From Chalara sp. BL73 (taxonomy: Eukaryota; Ascomycota; Leotiomycetes; Helotiales), in NCBI GenBank assembly GCA_918026815.1, contig CAKJVC010000021.1, forward strand, positions 1-64,000: a stretch of 64,000 nucleotides of DNA, written 5' to 3'. Shown here piece after piece: positions 31,280-42,878 of the stretch. Numbering within the stretch: the stretch's first letter is position 1; each line of letters begins with the position of its first letter. The notes under the pieces were generated by a model. That model ran no database searches, was not told the origin of the DNA, and worked only from the letters and a program-made list of their open reading frames with translations. The position numbers and the translations under genes were made by a program.

Positions 31280-31899
31280 ATGCTGCATCATAGTGTTTAC
31301 TAGCTAACAGGCCTTCATGTAGTTGCAAGCGTATAATAAAGCCTGATGTTTAAAAGACTATCATAATCAAATATGACTTTTATTGTGAAATTGAAAACAA
31401 TTAAACACTGTAAAAGTGTTACACTTCCTAATTAAAACAGAAATTCTTAAGGCATTTTGTACTTTTCATGTATTAAAGTCAATTATCTGCTATAGTGCGC
31501 ATGATTATTGCTTTTACAATGGCTCTGTAGGTATGGTAGTACGGGTTTACAGATCCGCGTATGACTCATCAAGGTCACGTGGTACACACAACCCTGTTTT
31601 GTAGAATCTAGAGTAGAGCCTAATACAACAACAATTACCATATCCGTCAAGAGCAAGAGCGTGGCCGACAAAGTAGAGCTACGCCCGTTGCCCCGTGGAA
31701 GGTAAGGAGGAGGCATACTAACAGGCATTGGATCTGATGATGCATTTACAGATTGAAAAGTCTGAATTTGATATCCTGAAGGTAACCTATACGGGAAAGT
31801 CTGTGTCTGATCAACCGAATATAATTTTTTGCCCAGGTCACTCTAGTTATTTGAGCTAATCTCATGTGAAATGACTAATAACACTTTTGCTGTTAGGAT
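31280..31899. other. intergenic, no gene seen
   Basis: No convincing coding sequence was found on either strand. Confidence 0.45.
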
Positions 31900-33170
31900 A
31901 TTGCTAGGGAATTTTATAGAAGTTTCTGTTTTAAGCGCCTTCTTCCTGAGAATAAGTCAAAATATTGGAGTAGTGCCTTCGAGCTGGGTGTGAGGCTCCT
32001 TGGTGAGAAAGAGCTAGCAGGGTAGCTGGAAGGCAGGCTAGGGTGTAGCCCAATACTGGACAAATATTGCAATAGATGATAGCACAGCTGGGGAGGTCCT
32101 AAAGAATGCTATTATCCCCTTGCAAGATATGTGGCGAACAAGTCGCTGACCGCAGAAGCTAATTACTGCTCCGCAAGGTAACGACACAATGCCCTTTAAA
32201 ACCTGGTTTGAGGGGGTTAGCCTTCGACCCGAAGATGGTTAGGAAAAACAACCATATCACCGCTGCACGCAAAAAACTCTTCAAGCAGGAAGGAATCAAG
32301 GAAGTCATACTATGAGAAAGATGGAATGGTGGACGTTCCAGAACACCTATGGAATAGTTACGGCCCGCTTCTGCAACCTTATTCCCCATCACATTCCTTT
32401 TCTAGTTCAAGGGTTATCCTGCAAACTTTCATCGAAAGATTATCACAATCGCTTTATCTCAGGTCTCTAACCTCATATGCTACCTTAGCCTACATACGAT
32501 TCCTTCGGTTCATATGAACCTATACAGGGCTTTAAGCAGCGGTCTTTGTCCAGACTGAGCCGGGCCGTGCGCCAGTGGCACCAATGTATTCCTCATCGAG
32601 TAAATCCTCTGACAGTAGCGGTAGCTGAAACCAAAGAAGCCCAACGCCAGAGCTAAATATTCCCATCGAGTTCCTACCCAGTGATGGCCGAGAGGTTCAA
32701 ACAAATAGGGGCAGAGATCAGAAAGGCTCAAGATCATCCAATCCACTACAGTTCGGAACAGGCGAGAGCATAAAGGCTATCCCAAGTAGCAACAGTGATG
32801 ACCAACGGCCACAAACATCACAATATCGTCAAATTTTGGATATGAGGTCAGATGCAGCCAAAGCCCGTAGGAAAGCGGGAGCATCCAGCAGATAGAAATT
32901 CCAAGAACACAAGGCCCACTGCAGTTTGGTAGTGACTTGAGCAGCATGATTGTGCAGAGAAGTGGCAGTAGTGGATAGAGCAGTCATCCCCCAGTTGAGC
33001 GCCAGCAGTCTGGGCATGGGTCTGGTAGCAGTCAAGATGCTCAAAAAAAAAAAAGAAGAAGTGGTGAAAAGAGTGTCGGAACGTCAGAGCACAAGAAGAA
33101 GCAATCTAAGAGTTGGCCTGATAAGTATGCTAGATTTGTATTCTTGGCACGCTGAAGAGAGTATGACTAA
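31900..33170 (+). pseudogene. Degenerate coding stretch, Ser/Gln/Lys-rich protein remnant
   Basis: Several long protein-like segments follow each other with stops and frame changes: FYRSFCFKRLLPENKSKYW and ELGVRLLGEKELAG near 31910-32020, NIAIDDSTAGEVLKNAIIPL near 32065-32130, then from about 32570 a disordered run (PVAPMYSSSSKSSDSSGS, LPSDGREVQTNRGRDQK, SDDQRPQTSQYRQILDMRSD, AAKARRKAGASSR) and a last segment ending SWPDKYARFVFLAR. Interrupting codons are TGA or TAG where Arg, Gln or Trp codons could have stood. I do not recognise the parent protein; a retroelement Gag-like or orphan protein is possible. Confidence 0.4.
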
Positions 33171-33878
33171 ATGTTCTAGCTAGCTGCCCAGCAGGACAGC
33201 AATAGAGAACCTAGCTAGAGGCTTCTGCTTAGAAGAAACATATTCGATTAGAAAAAGTGTACCCTTCTATCACACAAACAATCGTTAGTTTTCGTCTTGG
33301 TGATAAAGATGGTTCCGCAGGGATGGAACATATGATGTGAGAAACAAGAAAATTGTTGAGCTTAAACTTAACAGTCATCGTTAGGCCCATATATTAATAC
33401 AATATCCTTTCACCAAAGTATGTTTCCCACGTTCTTATACCCGAAAAATATTCGTTGTTAGGAACCATGAATAATCGTTGTTTGAAGCCTGTGAATTAAA
33501 CGAACCCCTCTTCCCTAACAGGCTTAGCGAAACAACAGCATCCCATACTCTACTCGAAGATCTTCCCCGTATTCGCTTCTGCTAATACCCTGCCTCGGAA
33601 CGTAGATTACAATATTTTTCATGCATTAAGTATTATGCCAAGTTTTATGCTTCCATACAGCTGCCTATTTTTGTCGTTGTTGATCAGAGTGATGGCAATA
33701 CGAGATCTCGGGTAGATCCTCCATGTAGGTATAGTTTCCGGTCGCGGTCCGGCACTTAAACACCACCACCCATCGATTATTATAAGAGGAGTGCTTCCCA
33801 AGGACATTTGAATTTCTCCCCTCAGTTTTATACTCAGTCTCTCGTTTGATAGCCCACATTCGTTGTTGCTGTTTTCTT
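33171..33878. other. intergenic, promoter side of the aspartic protease gene
   Basis: No coding signal was seen. Confidence 0.5.
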
Positions 33879-35218
33879 ATGACGATCAAAATGCCCACAC
33901 ATATACGAGCCCTCCTTGCTCTTGCGAGTACTGCGGTCGCAATCGCAGACCCAGTTTACTTCCCACTAAACTATCGTATGTTCAATGTCTCGCGCGAAGC
34001 TGCACATCTCTCTCAAGCTAAATTCTCTAAATCATACAAAAGCTAACAACCACAGGCTACGGCGGCGGCTCCAAGGTATCCACGGACATCGTCCTCCCCT
34101 GGTCCAACAGCACAATCGAAGTAGTATTCGATCAAGGCTCGGAAAACTTCTGGGTCTTTGGACCCGATGCAGTCATGAACTGGGGCAAGACCTGTCTCTT
34201 CTGCCAGGGACAGTGCAACACGACCGTAACACCATATTACGACCCCTCACTTTCTGCAACCGCGTCAACGGAGCCCTTCTCATTTTTTAATGGCTATGGT
34301 GCCTATACCAAGATCGTGCAAGGCGACACCTCGGCAAATGATACCTTGATGTTCTCTTCCACATCGGGGCAAAAATCGAATGTCCCTGTAAGGGTCGCGC
34401 TCGTGGATTACATGCAGCAGCGCCTCGGTGACGGCGGGCAGTGCATCGCGGCGGAGAACTACGATCGTGGCATCCTCGGCACGGCTCCCTTCCAAAGAAG
34501 CAGCACATGGAATACTACCGGTCCGCATGTTCGCCAAGATCTTCTGGAGAGCGGTGTCATCGGCGCTGCCGTACAGTCAATGTGGTTTGACACAGCGCCG
34601 TCGTTGACAAATGGAACGTTTACTGGGGGTGCTACGTTCGGCGGTATCGATCTCTCGAAGTACACCGGGGAGCTAGTCAAACTTCCTCTATTTACTAATG
34701 ACAATAGCCCAGGTGGGGCCAGCGTAGGATACTATGTGGCTCCTCCTACCGTCACTGTCAACGGCACCGTTCTCGATGGCAGCGAACTCACGACACGGAC
34801 ATGCCTAATTGATTCAGGCACTCAGATCGATGACTTGCCCATCTCTACCGCCTCCCTCAGTGATTTCTTGGCCGCTGCAGGTCTGGTTCATTCTCCGGTC
34901 GGTCGTATCGCTTTTCCAGGGGCCTGCGATGACATTCCTAGAGATAAGACGATAGATCTTGAGTTTGCCGGCCTGGAAGAGGGGAAGAAAGTGTCAATTA
35001 AGATCCCGTTGAGAAATTATGCCAGGGCTGATGGCATGGAAGTCGGCTTCTGCACCTTGAATATTGACGTTGGCGGATGTCTATTTGGAGCACCGTTTGC
35101 AACCGCGGCATTCTTCGCGGCAGATGATGAGGCAGGAGAAGTTGCGCTTGCGCAGGGAGGCGTGAGCGAGATTGGGAGTGGCGTGGATTACGATAATGTT
35201 GTTGTTAGAATACCCTGA
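33879..35218 (+). CDS. Secreted pepsin-type (A1) aspartic protease-like protein
   Basis: Exons 33879-33975 and 34056-35218 (intron GTATGT, CTAACAAC, CACAG) give 419 aa. The N terminus is a signal peptide (HIRALLALASTAVAIA). The first active-site block reads EVVFDQGSENFWVFG and the second CLIDSGTQIDD, so both catalytic Asp residues are present, although the first motif is D-Q-G rather than the usual D-T/S-G. Paired Cys in LFCQGQC, ten or so Asn glycosylation sites (NST, NTT, NDT, NGT) and GYYVAPPTVTVNG fit a secreted A1 fold. There is no GPI signal at the C terminus. It would act outside the cell on proteins. Whether the altered motif leaves it active is open. Confidence 0.88.
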
Positions 35219-35525
35219 ATGGCGTAGAATAATGTGCAATTAAGAAATGTGTATCAGTCATCCAGCCCAGCCCTGCAGCCTCTCGGTAACACATGATTCG
35301 CTAAATAATAGGGGCCAGACTCTAGGCGAGACCACTCATATTCTCCTTCTCGGGCATATTGGGTTACAATGCAGCTGGCCCGAGGATCCGAGCTGAGCTC
35401 ATCTCAGGCACCGCTCCAAGCGTCCCAACTTTCATAATATCTATATATCGGAGGGGCGGGGAAGGTCGAGGTCGAGTACTCTTGCCGTTATTCATTTTGG
35501 TCCAAGTGGCTCTCTGATTTACAGC
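35219..35525. other. promoter interval before the BBE-type oxidase
   Basis: This 307-bp gap contains CTATATATCGG near 35440, a possible TATA element about 85 bp upstream of the chosen start. No gene is seen. Confidence 0.4.
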
Positions 35526-37601
35526 ATGAGGTTCATATCTAATATGTTGACATTTACGCTGGTTTTATTTATAATTAGTGTTGCGGCCAGGGAAAGGTGT
35601 AAATGTGTTCGTTGATAACCCCTCCGCCCCCCCCCCCCCCCCCCCCCCCAGCATCTTCCTAACTCAAAACCAGACACCACTCGAGTCCTGCTGGCCCTCT
35701 CCATCCACGTGGTCGGCACTCAACAGCTCTGTCTCAGGCCATCTAATCGCCAATACACCTCCTGCAGTATCCTGCTATCCACCATCGCTGAGCCTTGCTA
35801 CCTGCGCAGAAGCCCTCATAGGTCTCAGCAACTCCGCATACGTTCGCGACAACCCCGTCGCCCTTGCCGCTCCCATTAATGAAACATGCCCGGCTGTGAA
35901 CTACGCAGCGGGAGAGACGCCAGGCACGTGCACTTTGGGATCTCTACCTGTTTATACAGTCGATGCGTACTCCGTAGATGATGTTGTTAAAGGTATAAAC
36001 TTTGCCCGAAAGCACAACCTCAGGGTTGTCATCAGAAACACCGGCCATGACAGTTCCGGAAGGTATGCCTACCTTCTGTCGAAATCAATTTCCGTCAGCT
36101 GTAACTCATGGGGCCTTAAGTTAAAGACGAAAATGAGGCTGACATCTGTTCTATAGATCGACTGGTTACGGCTCTCTAGAAATCTGGATCCGCCACCTTC
36201 ATCTTGGCATATCAATCCAAGAGACCTATGCCGCGTCTGACAATTGCAAGAAGGCGAACTGGACAGGAGGCGCAATGACCATAGCGGGTGGCTACATTTG
36301 GAGCGAAGCATTTGCGGTCGCAAAAGCGCACAACGTGATTGTTGTCAGTGGCGGAGATCCCGTACGTCGCCGTTAATCTTTTATCTCTTGCCTCCGCATA
36401 TATTCTTCTCTGCTCGCCTTTGACCTTCTCCACCCTCCTGGCTCGAACAGTTGAAGGGAAGCACTAATGGAAGATATAGACAGTAGGCTGCATAGGCGGC
36501 TGGGCCCAAGGCGGCGGCCACGGACCGGCATCACGCGATTATGGCCTCGGAGCTGACCAAATCCTCGAAGCCCAGGTCGTCCTCGCATCCGGCAGAGTAG
36601 TCACCGCCAGCCCATGTCAGAATCCCGAGCTATACACCGCCATCCGCGGCGGAGGAGGCGGGACATACGGCGTCGTCGTCTCCACCACCATCAAGACCCA
36701 TCCTCAGTCACCCGTCGTAGCTCAGGATCTCAGCTTCTATCCACGCAGCGACGCCGACATTCCCGCGTTCTTCCAGGCGCTAACCACGCTATACGCAAGC
36801 TTCCCCGAGATCAGCGAAGCCGGGTATTCCGGCTACGGGAACTGGGCGTACTCGTCGTTCGGGCCGGTGGTTCCCGGCTCGAGCGCGACGACAGGCTACC
36901 AGCACACGCTCGCAATATTCGACAGGTCCCCCCCTTCGGCGCGCGCAATCTTCGCTCCCACGGCCGCCAGGCTAGCTTTCTTCGACGCGAGCCTCGTCCT
37001 CAACATCACGTATCTATCCTTCCCCACCTACCACGCCTACTATGACTACACGGCACGCGCAGGCCCCGCACCCGTCGGCCAAAGCGGTGCCTACGGCTCC
37101 CGCCTCCTCGACAAGCGCTCCCTCTCGGGCGTGCAAAACCTCAGCAAAATGCTTAATATCACCGCGGGCGCACCGGGAGAATTCACGTTCAACAACATGT
37201 GCCTCGTCTCCGGCGGGCAAGTCTGGGACGATGCGTCGGATCCGTATTCGGGGTTGAATCCGGCCTGGAGAAGGAGTTATGTCCATAATATTGTGGCGCG
37301 GGCGTTCTTGCCAGGTATGGGTGAGGGGGAGAGGGAGTTGGTGAGGAGGGATATCACGGAGAGGAAGATTAGGGCGTTGAGAGATATTGCGCCGCGGACG
37401 GGGAGCTATATGAATGAGGCGGATAGGCTAGATCCGTTGTTTTTGGAGGACTTTTATGGTGGTAGTCTGTCGAAGCTCGAAGCCGCGAAGAAGAGGTATG
37501 ATAAGGAGGGCCTGTTTTATTGTCCAACGTGTGTGGGAAGTGAGAAGTGGGAGGAGGATGCGGTTGGGAGGTTATGTCAAAAGATTAATTGGCCATTATA
37601 G
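35526..37601 (+). CDS. Secreted berberine-bridge-enzyme-like FAD oxidoreductase
   Basis: Four exons, 35526-35606, 35674-36062, 36157-36361 and 36480-37601, give 598 aa. ATG 35526 starts a signal peptide (MLTFTLVLFIISVAA) leading to RERCKC, which splicing joins to TPLESCWPSPSTW, the normal family N terminus. The FAD domain follows: LRVVIRNTGHDSSGR, spliced to STGYGSLEIW (the His is the probable covalent FAD site), GGAMTIAGGYIWSEAF, VGCIGGWAQGGGHGPAS and the Gly-rich AIRGGGGGTYGVVVSTTIK. The BBE C-terminal block is present (EGLFYCPTCVGSEKW, GRLCQKINW). Such enzymes oxidise sugars or alcohols, or serve in secondary metabolism; the substrate is unknown. Intron 1 contains a run of 23 C ahead of its acceptor. 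Confidence 0.92.
35627..35649 (+). repeat. Poly-C tract of 23 in intron 1 of the BBE gene
   Basis: Uninterrupted C at 35627-35649, followed by AG, lies inside the 67-nt intron 35607-35673. Length is likely variable, and the run is prone to sequencing error. Confidence 0.9.
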
Positions 37602-37738
37602 GAGAATACTAGAGATAATGAGAAAAGATTACTTTCTCAGATGAGGTTAAACATTGCATATCGTACTCTACACAAACAACGCCAGCTACCGAATGCTGCC
37701 TATTTAGTCGTCTATTCATATACCATATGGTCTGCTCC

Positions 37739-40217
37739 TCAGAGTAAATTATCATCTCCACGGTCACCTTGAGAATGCCTATTGGAATACTCGCCGTGCT
37801 CCACGCTCTTAAGATACTTCTTAAAGTTATCGCTCATCTCCACCACCTTCTCAAAGTGATCCTGTCTCAACTCAATCTCCAGATCCTTGCCTTCAACTTC
37901 ACCCTCCTTTCCATGTCCTGCCAAGATTCTCTTCTTTTGCTTAGTGGTGGCTTCATACTCAGCAAGGGCGACCGCAGTCTGAAACGCATTTCTGATCTCG
38001 CGTCCATTCCACTCGGTATCTTTCAATACATCGTCACTGAGGATGTACTTCTTTGCGCCAGCCTTGACAACTATTTCGCCCGCACGCTCTAGCTCCAGCT
38101 TCTGGAAGAATTGAAGCCAGATACGCTTGCGGCCTTCAAGATCAACGGGCTTATAGCCGATATAGACATGGATTCTGGAGAAGAAAGCTGGATCGAAATG
38201 GCCGACACGATTGGTAGTTAGGAATAGGATACCACGGTAGTATTCCATTGCTCGGAGGAAGACCGATACGAGTCCGTTGCGTGTAAGCTCGTTGACTTCA
38301 CGGCGCTCGAGATAGACGTCGGCTTCGTCGATAAGCATAACAGCTCCCCAGATTTCAGCAAGCTTGAACCATTTGGAGAGTGCTTCCTCAACAGCAAACT
38401 CATCGGTACCGATATCTCCACAGGTCAAGCTGAGCAATGGACGGGATGTGAATTCGGCCACGCACTCAGCGGTAAATGTCTTACCAGCACCAGGTGGGCC
38501 GTGGAGCAAGAAAATTTGACCTTCACCCTTATTTGGGATTGGATCAGCAGACCATGTGCTGTCACCCTTTACGGCTCCAGGCTTTCGCTTAGAGCTCGTA
38601 TACTTGTGCACCAAAGCCTTGATTAGTTCCAATTTCTCTGCAGGAAGAACAAGGTTCTCGATAGCCTCAGTCTTGATCCTTGGCTCTTTGCAGAAGTCAA
38701 CATCCAAAGCCTGCCACTTCTTTGACTTAAGGTCGAAGCCCATGATCCGACGAGGGAATAGAAAGTAGCGGTGGCGTGAAATGGTACCGTCTGGCTTTGT
38801 GACTGCAAGATCTGTTTCCTCTGCAGGGTCGATATTTTCATAAGTGGCCCAACCGCTGCTACTTGATGCTGCGCGGCGGGTTTCGTTACATTGATTACAG
38901 TTGCAGTCATAGTGAAGGTTTGCAAGAATTCCAGAAGCATCATCATCAACGCCAAGGTTTGGAGCCGGATGAGCATCCGTCTCTGTGTAGTCCGCATAAG
39001 TGTAGAACGATCTGAAATAATTAGTAGCTGGTTTCTCACGAGTGAAATGACACTTACCCTTGGTCCACAATCACTCTTCCGCTGTGGTAGCGCTTGGGCT
39101 TCTTCTCCGCTGGCATGCTGAAACCATTGTAGTCCATCTGTTTTCCAAGTAACATGCTATAAAACTTCTCGCCACGGTCCTCCAACCTCTTTCTTGGCGA
39201 CAGGTCCGGATTGCAATCAAGATATTTGGCAGGGAAGACTTTCAACGACGTAATCTCACGCTCACCCTCATACGGAGCAATGATGACCTCATGTGGTCTT
39301 CGTCCTACCTTTATTCCATTGTAGTCCAAATACCACATGTGTACCTTGAGTGGCATCGGCATTCCCCACTTGCGGTTCTCAGTGACCGGCTCGCATGACT
39401 GGACGACGAAACCTCCTCGCTGTTCGTCAATTTGTGCATAAACATCCTCTCCTGGCTTGTACAGCATCCAGAGCATCTCAAATGTTGCAACAGGGGTAGG
39501 TTTGACATATCGAGCATCTTCCTCGAGGATCTTGTCTCCAAGATTGTCCTCAAGATACTTTAAGAGCACACTGATGTGATGTTTTGTCTCTGCATCGTCG
39601 CTGTTATTCATGTAGTCTTCCAGTTCCTTGCGGTAATGAACCAAAATCGAGTATGGCTCTTTCAGAGTGATGTTCTCTCCAAGAAGTGATTGTCCTGGAT
39701 AGTATTGAACAATGGAGCGAAGCGCCTTGATTAGGGGCTCTGAATGGATGATCAGTTCCTTCTCCTCCATCGAACGCTCATCAAATTCCTCCTTAGGTTC
39801 GCCATCTGGCCCCACTTCTACCTCATTCTCTTCCTCACCAAAACGACGCTTATTGCGCTTATAGAGTGTAGGGAAAAAGACTGTGACCGTGTACAGGACC
39901 TCCAGGATTGGGACCTCGCCATCGCTATAAACAGTCTTCTTGAGCTTATATGGCTCCTTCAGGTTCTTGGTACCCTTCAGATTACCTAAGTTTTCTTAGC
40001 CTAGAGTTCAATCATTTCACTTATTCCACTTATTCCACCTACCTCCGTAATCTTTGTATTGCACTTTATACAGGATCTCTGGGCACTGGTTGTCTTCCTC
40101 AGACCCCTGTTCTTTCTTCTCGGTCGACTTTTCAGGAGGAGGAGAAACATCACTGTTGGTCCTGACAACAACATACTCCTTTCCCTCGTCCCCGGCTGGG
40201 TTCTTTGCTTGTACCAT
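37739..40217 (-). CDS. AAA-family ATPase with fungal DUF7025-type N-terminal region
   Basis: Exons 40217-40043, 39985-39058 and 39011-37739 join in phase to 791 aa. The start MVQAKNPAGDEGKEYV at 40217 precedes a charged linker. The middle third (SMEEKELIIHSEPLIKALRS, TPVATFEMLWMLYKPGEDVY and so on) fits the domain that precedes AAA modules in a large fungal family. A Cys pair cluster (YDCNCNQCNE) follows. The C-terminal AAA module has Walker A GPPGAGKT (about residue 539), Walker B AVMLIDEADVYL, sensor 1 FLTTNRVGHFDPAFFSRI and a sensor 2-like EWNGREIRNAFQTAV. It probably remodels a protein or nucleoprotein substrate using ATP; the target is unknown. No membrane segment is seen. Confidence 0.92.
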
Positions 40218-41521
40218 GGTTACTGATTTCAAAGAATTCTATGAGTCTTCCGACGGTGATCAACACCTAGAGATGAGTGACTGTGGTAATGGATAGATAG
40301 ATGAGGTTGGATTGAAATATGTATCGATGAGGGCTACTTCGATACTTAATAATTGATATAAAAGCATGAGGTCCAAGCGCTAGTTAGGCGGCAACTGCGC
40401 CGTGGGAGTCATTGCCCATTCTGCCTGCAGGAGCTGAACCCCAAAATCTTACCATTTGCGGGGCGGTTGCCTATTGGCACTTGCCGCCAACTTACTCATC
40501 TCAGTAGGCTATCAGACTACTCTATCTCAAGGATAGTTGCATAAAACTAGCAAGCAAGTGAAAGCCATGTTTCGGTACCCCGTATGCGCAGCCCATTGAA
40601 GAAAGCCTGACGACGCGGGAGAATGTGGGTCTGATCAAAGCACAGGTGATAATGTAAAAATCACGTGCTATCAATAGGGGCGACAACATCATGTTTGATC
40701 CTGATCGCTCCTGCGTAAGGTTAACGAATCATGCTCAAGACTCTGCATGTAGTGATTACATCATATAAACGCCTATGCTGGGTAGAGCTACGAAGCATTA
40801 TTCACGAATTATGCTTCTAGTCTTTCCAAAGATGCCGTTTAATTGGACATCCCGTGTTCTGGATGCACAGCCACAGGTGCTCAATGCATGCAGGCATCTT
40901 GACAACACATTCGGCAGTGCTCCATACAACCCAATGTATCGGAGGTTTAGACGCGTGCGGCTACCGGCGTGGCGCTCGATCTGGTTCCGTACCAGTCACG
41001 CTTCGACAACCTATCTTTGCCACCAGTTTCAGCATCAGATGCAGTTCCCAACCTGGCCACCGAGACGCAGTATTAGATATGTTGGTGATCAAAAAGCATG
41101 CAGTTGGTCTATGCTGCATGCTGTGGACCGAATAGCGGTTGGACTTTTTAATATCGAATATTGCATCATCGGAAGTATTGATGTTGGAAGGCGAAAGATA
41201 TTGATTTTAAGTTGCAAGTTAACAGACTACAGGTATCACCAAAGTGACAAGTCATCAAGCATGCCCGAGCCCTTCATAGAAGGTTTCCATAGTTGACCTC
41301 CGGCTCAAAATTTCAGTGATACTTATCATCTCGTTACTGGCTTCATCCCCTTTCAAGAAGCAGGTGGCGATAGCTTAGATCTGCCTCAGGATTCATGTGA
41401 CGGGGCTTGAAGATCGTATAAATATATCTTCCGCAAAGACTCGAGAGATTGATTTATCGTCAGCAATAGGTTTGATCTCGCGGACTTGGAAGATTAGTAA
41501 ATATATCATAACACACAACAT
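40218..41521. other. intergenic, no firmly supported gene
   Basis: A 173-codon plus-strand frame (40775-41296) shows no domain and poor protein character. The rest is featureless apart from the promoter of the AAA gene. Confidence 0.45.
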
Positions 41522-42060
41522 GATAATCGTCTACAAGATGCTGTAGATTCGTGTGAGCATGTCCCGAATTCTAGCCTTCGCCACGAAATTTGCGGCCACC
41601 TATCTGCACCAGATCTTTCTGCAATTTGTTACACAGCTCGGAGGTTTTTAGATTTCGACCCCTTCGTGGCTTTCCAGCTCATGAGTTATCATGAATACAG
41701 CGGCTTGGCACATGGAAGAGCACTACTACATCTTCGTGCCTCAATAAACAAAGCGTCGCCGCAGTAAGCCCTGGGCAGTATAGACCATTGCGACGGTTTG
41801 GTAATGACGCGTCCCGTCCCGTGGCTTTTCACCCTATTCAATCTAGTGTTCGATCAGCAATCGTTATGTGAAGAAAATGAGTGTCACGGTTGCAGGCTCC
41901 AAGCCAATGGCATAAAGCATGTATGATCCCTTTGCAAAGGTCCGTATATCGGTATGCAAGATACCTGCCGCTTTTCTCTTCACTGGTCCACACCGAGAAA
42001 CGCTCGACCTCCCCATGCCAAGTAAGATCTTCATTGCTTCCAAAAGAGCAAGTTTGCTTC
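41522..42060 (+). pseudogene. F-box-like protein remnant with Cys cluster
   Basis: One frame from 41522 reads SSLRHEICGHLSAPDLSAIC and YTARRFLDFDPFV, resembling a fungal F-box (leucine-rich start, xLxxLxxLxxVC-type rhythm). It continues with HGRALLHLRASINKASPQ, TAA at 41765-41767, RPVPWLFTLFNLVFDQQSLC, ENECHGCRLQANGIKHV, TGA at 41924-41926, SLCKGPYIGMQDTCRFSLHW and a further TAA. Three stops within otherwise continuous coding-like text, without frame change, indicate a gene killed by point mutations. Each can be read as C-to-T of a Gln or Arg codon. The F-box assignment rests on pattern alone. Confidence 0.45.
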
Positions 42061-42878
42061 GTCCCTCTCTGCTGATCCTATGGAACACTAGACCAAACGC
42101 ACGCTCGAAAATACCTAGCATACCTATCACAATCGTCTCCAAAGGGAAGTGCCTTGATTTCTTTTTAATAGTCAACTGAGTATTACTGCTGAAGTGTGGT
42201 GAGCTCTCGATAGTAATTATAACTGTAAAATTTCTCGTCGAACACTTTCTACTGGATATAAGTCCTCCCTCTTGAGCTCTTTCAATATTTCCAGCTCCAG
42301 CCGAGTCCCGCTCCCATCGTCGTTTAGGGCATCATGGAACTCAACACCAAGCAGCTTCAAACGCTCCCTAATAGGGCTAGCGAGGTAGCTATTTGTTAAG
42401 CAAATTTGCTCAAGGTTGCGTATCTTGAACAAAGTGGTGTAGCTTAGGCTAGGCATCTCGGTTGGAGGTGAGATCTTCTTGAGGAAATTGATTAGTTTAT
42501 TTTGCTAGTTGTAAGTTTGGTTATAAGAGAGAGCTTTTGTTAGCGTCATTACAATATAGCGGCTGTATCCCGTACGTAGTTGATAAAAGTCTTATGTCCA
42601 ACAGTCGAGCGAGGTAACTAAGTCCAAGCTCATAGCAGTCGCAGCTTCGGCAACTGTTCCTCCCGGGACACTAAGACTCGGGGCCTCATGGTGACTCTTT
42701 TTTTTTTAAAAAAAAAAAAAAAACTCCTCATCCTCTATAGTTTATTCATACTTCAGATATCATTGCAAGGCAGCATGTTATTTGTGCACCGAAACTAAAC
42801 CGAGCTTTCACTCGAACGATATCGTAGTCTCACAATAGCAAATGAAAATAATAACTACATGCGTGTATCGCTGATGTC
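42061..42878. other. intergenic with T/A homopolymer; short open frame on minus strand
   Basis: A 79-codon minus-strand frame (42217-42456) is helix-like (LEQICLTNSYLASPIRERLK) but has no recognised domain. It may be another gene remnant. Confidence 0.4.
42698..42723. repeat. T10-A16 homopolymer hairpin
   Basis: Ten T followed directly by 16 A can form a perfect short hairpin. It may be a microsatellite, a retroposed poly-A trace or a nucleosome-excluding tract. Confidence 0.85.

Noticed and set aside
35578..35673. Reading the poly-C tract as a poly-proline N terminus of the BBE protein
   Set aside because: Splicing 35607-35673 joins a signal peptide plus RERCKC to TPLESCWPS, which is the normal family start; the Pro run is intronic.
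33879..37601. Protease and BBE oxidase as a secondary-metabolite cluster
   Set aside because: No synthase, cyclase, P450 or pathway regulator lies nearby.
40775..41296. 173-codon plus-strand frame
   Set aside because: Composition and codon use do not look like a protein, and no motif is seen; a degenerate origin cannot be excluded.
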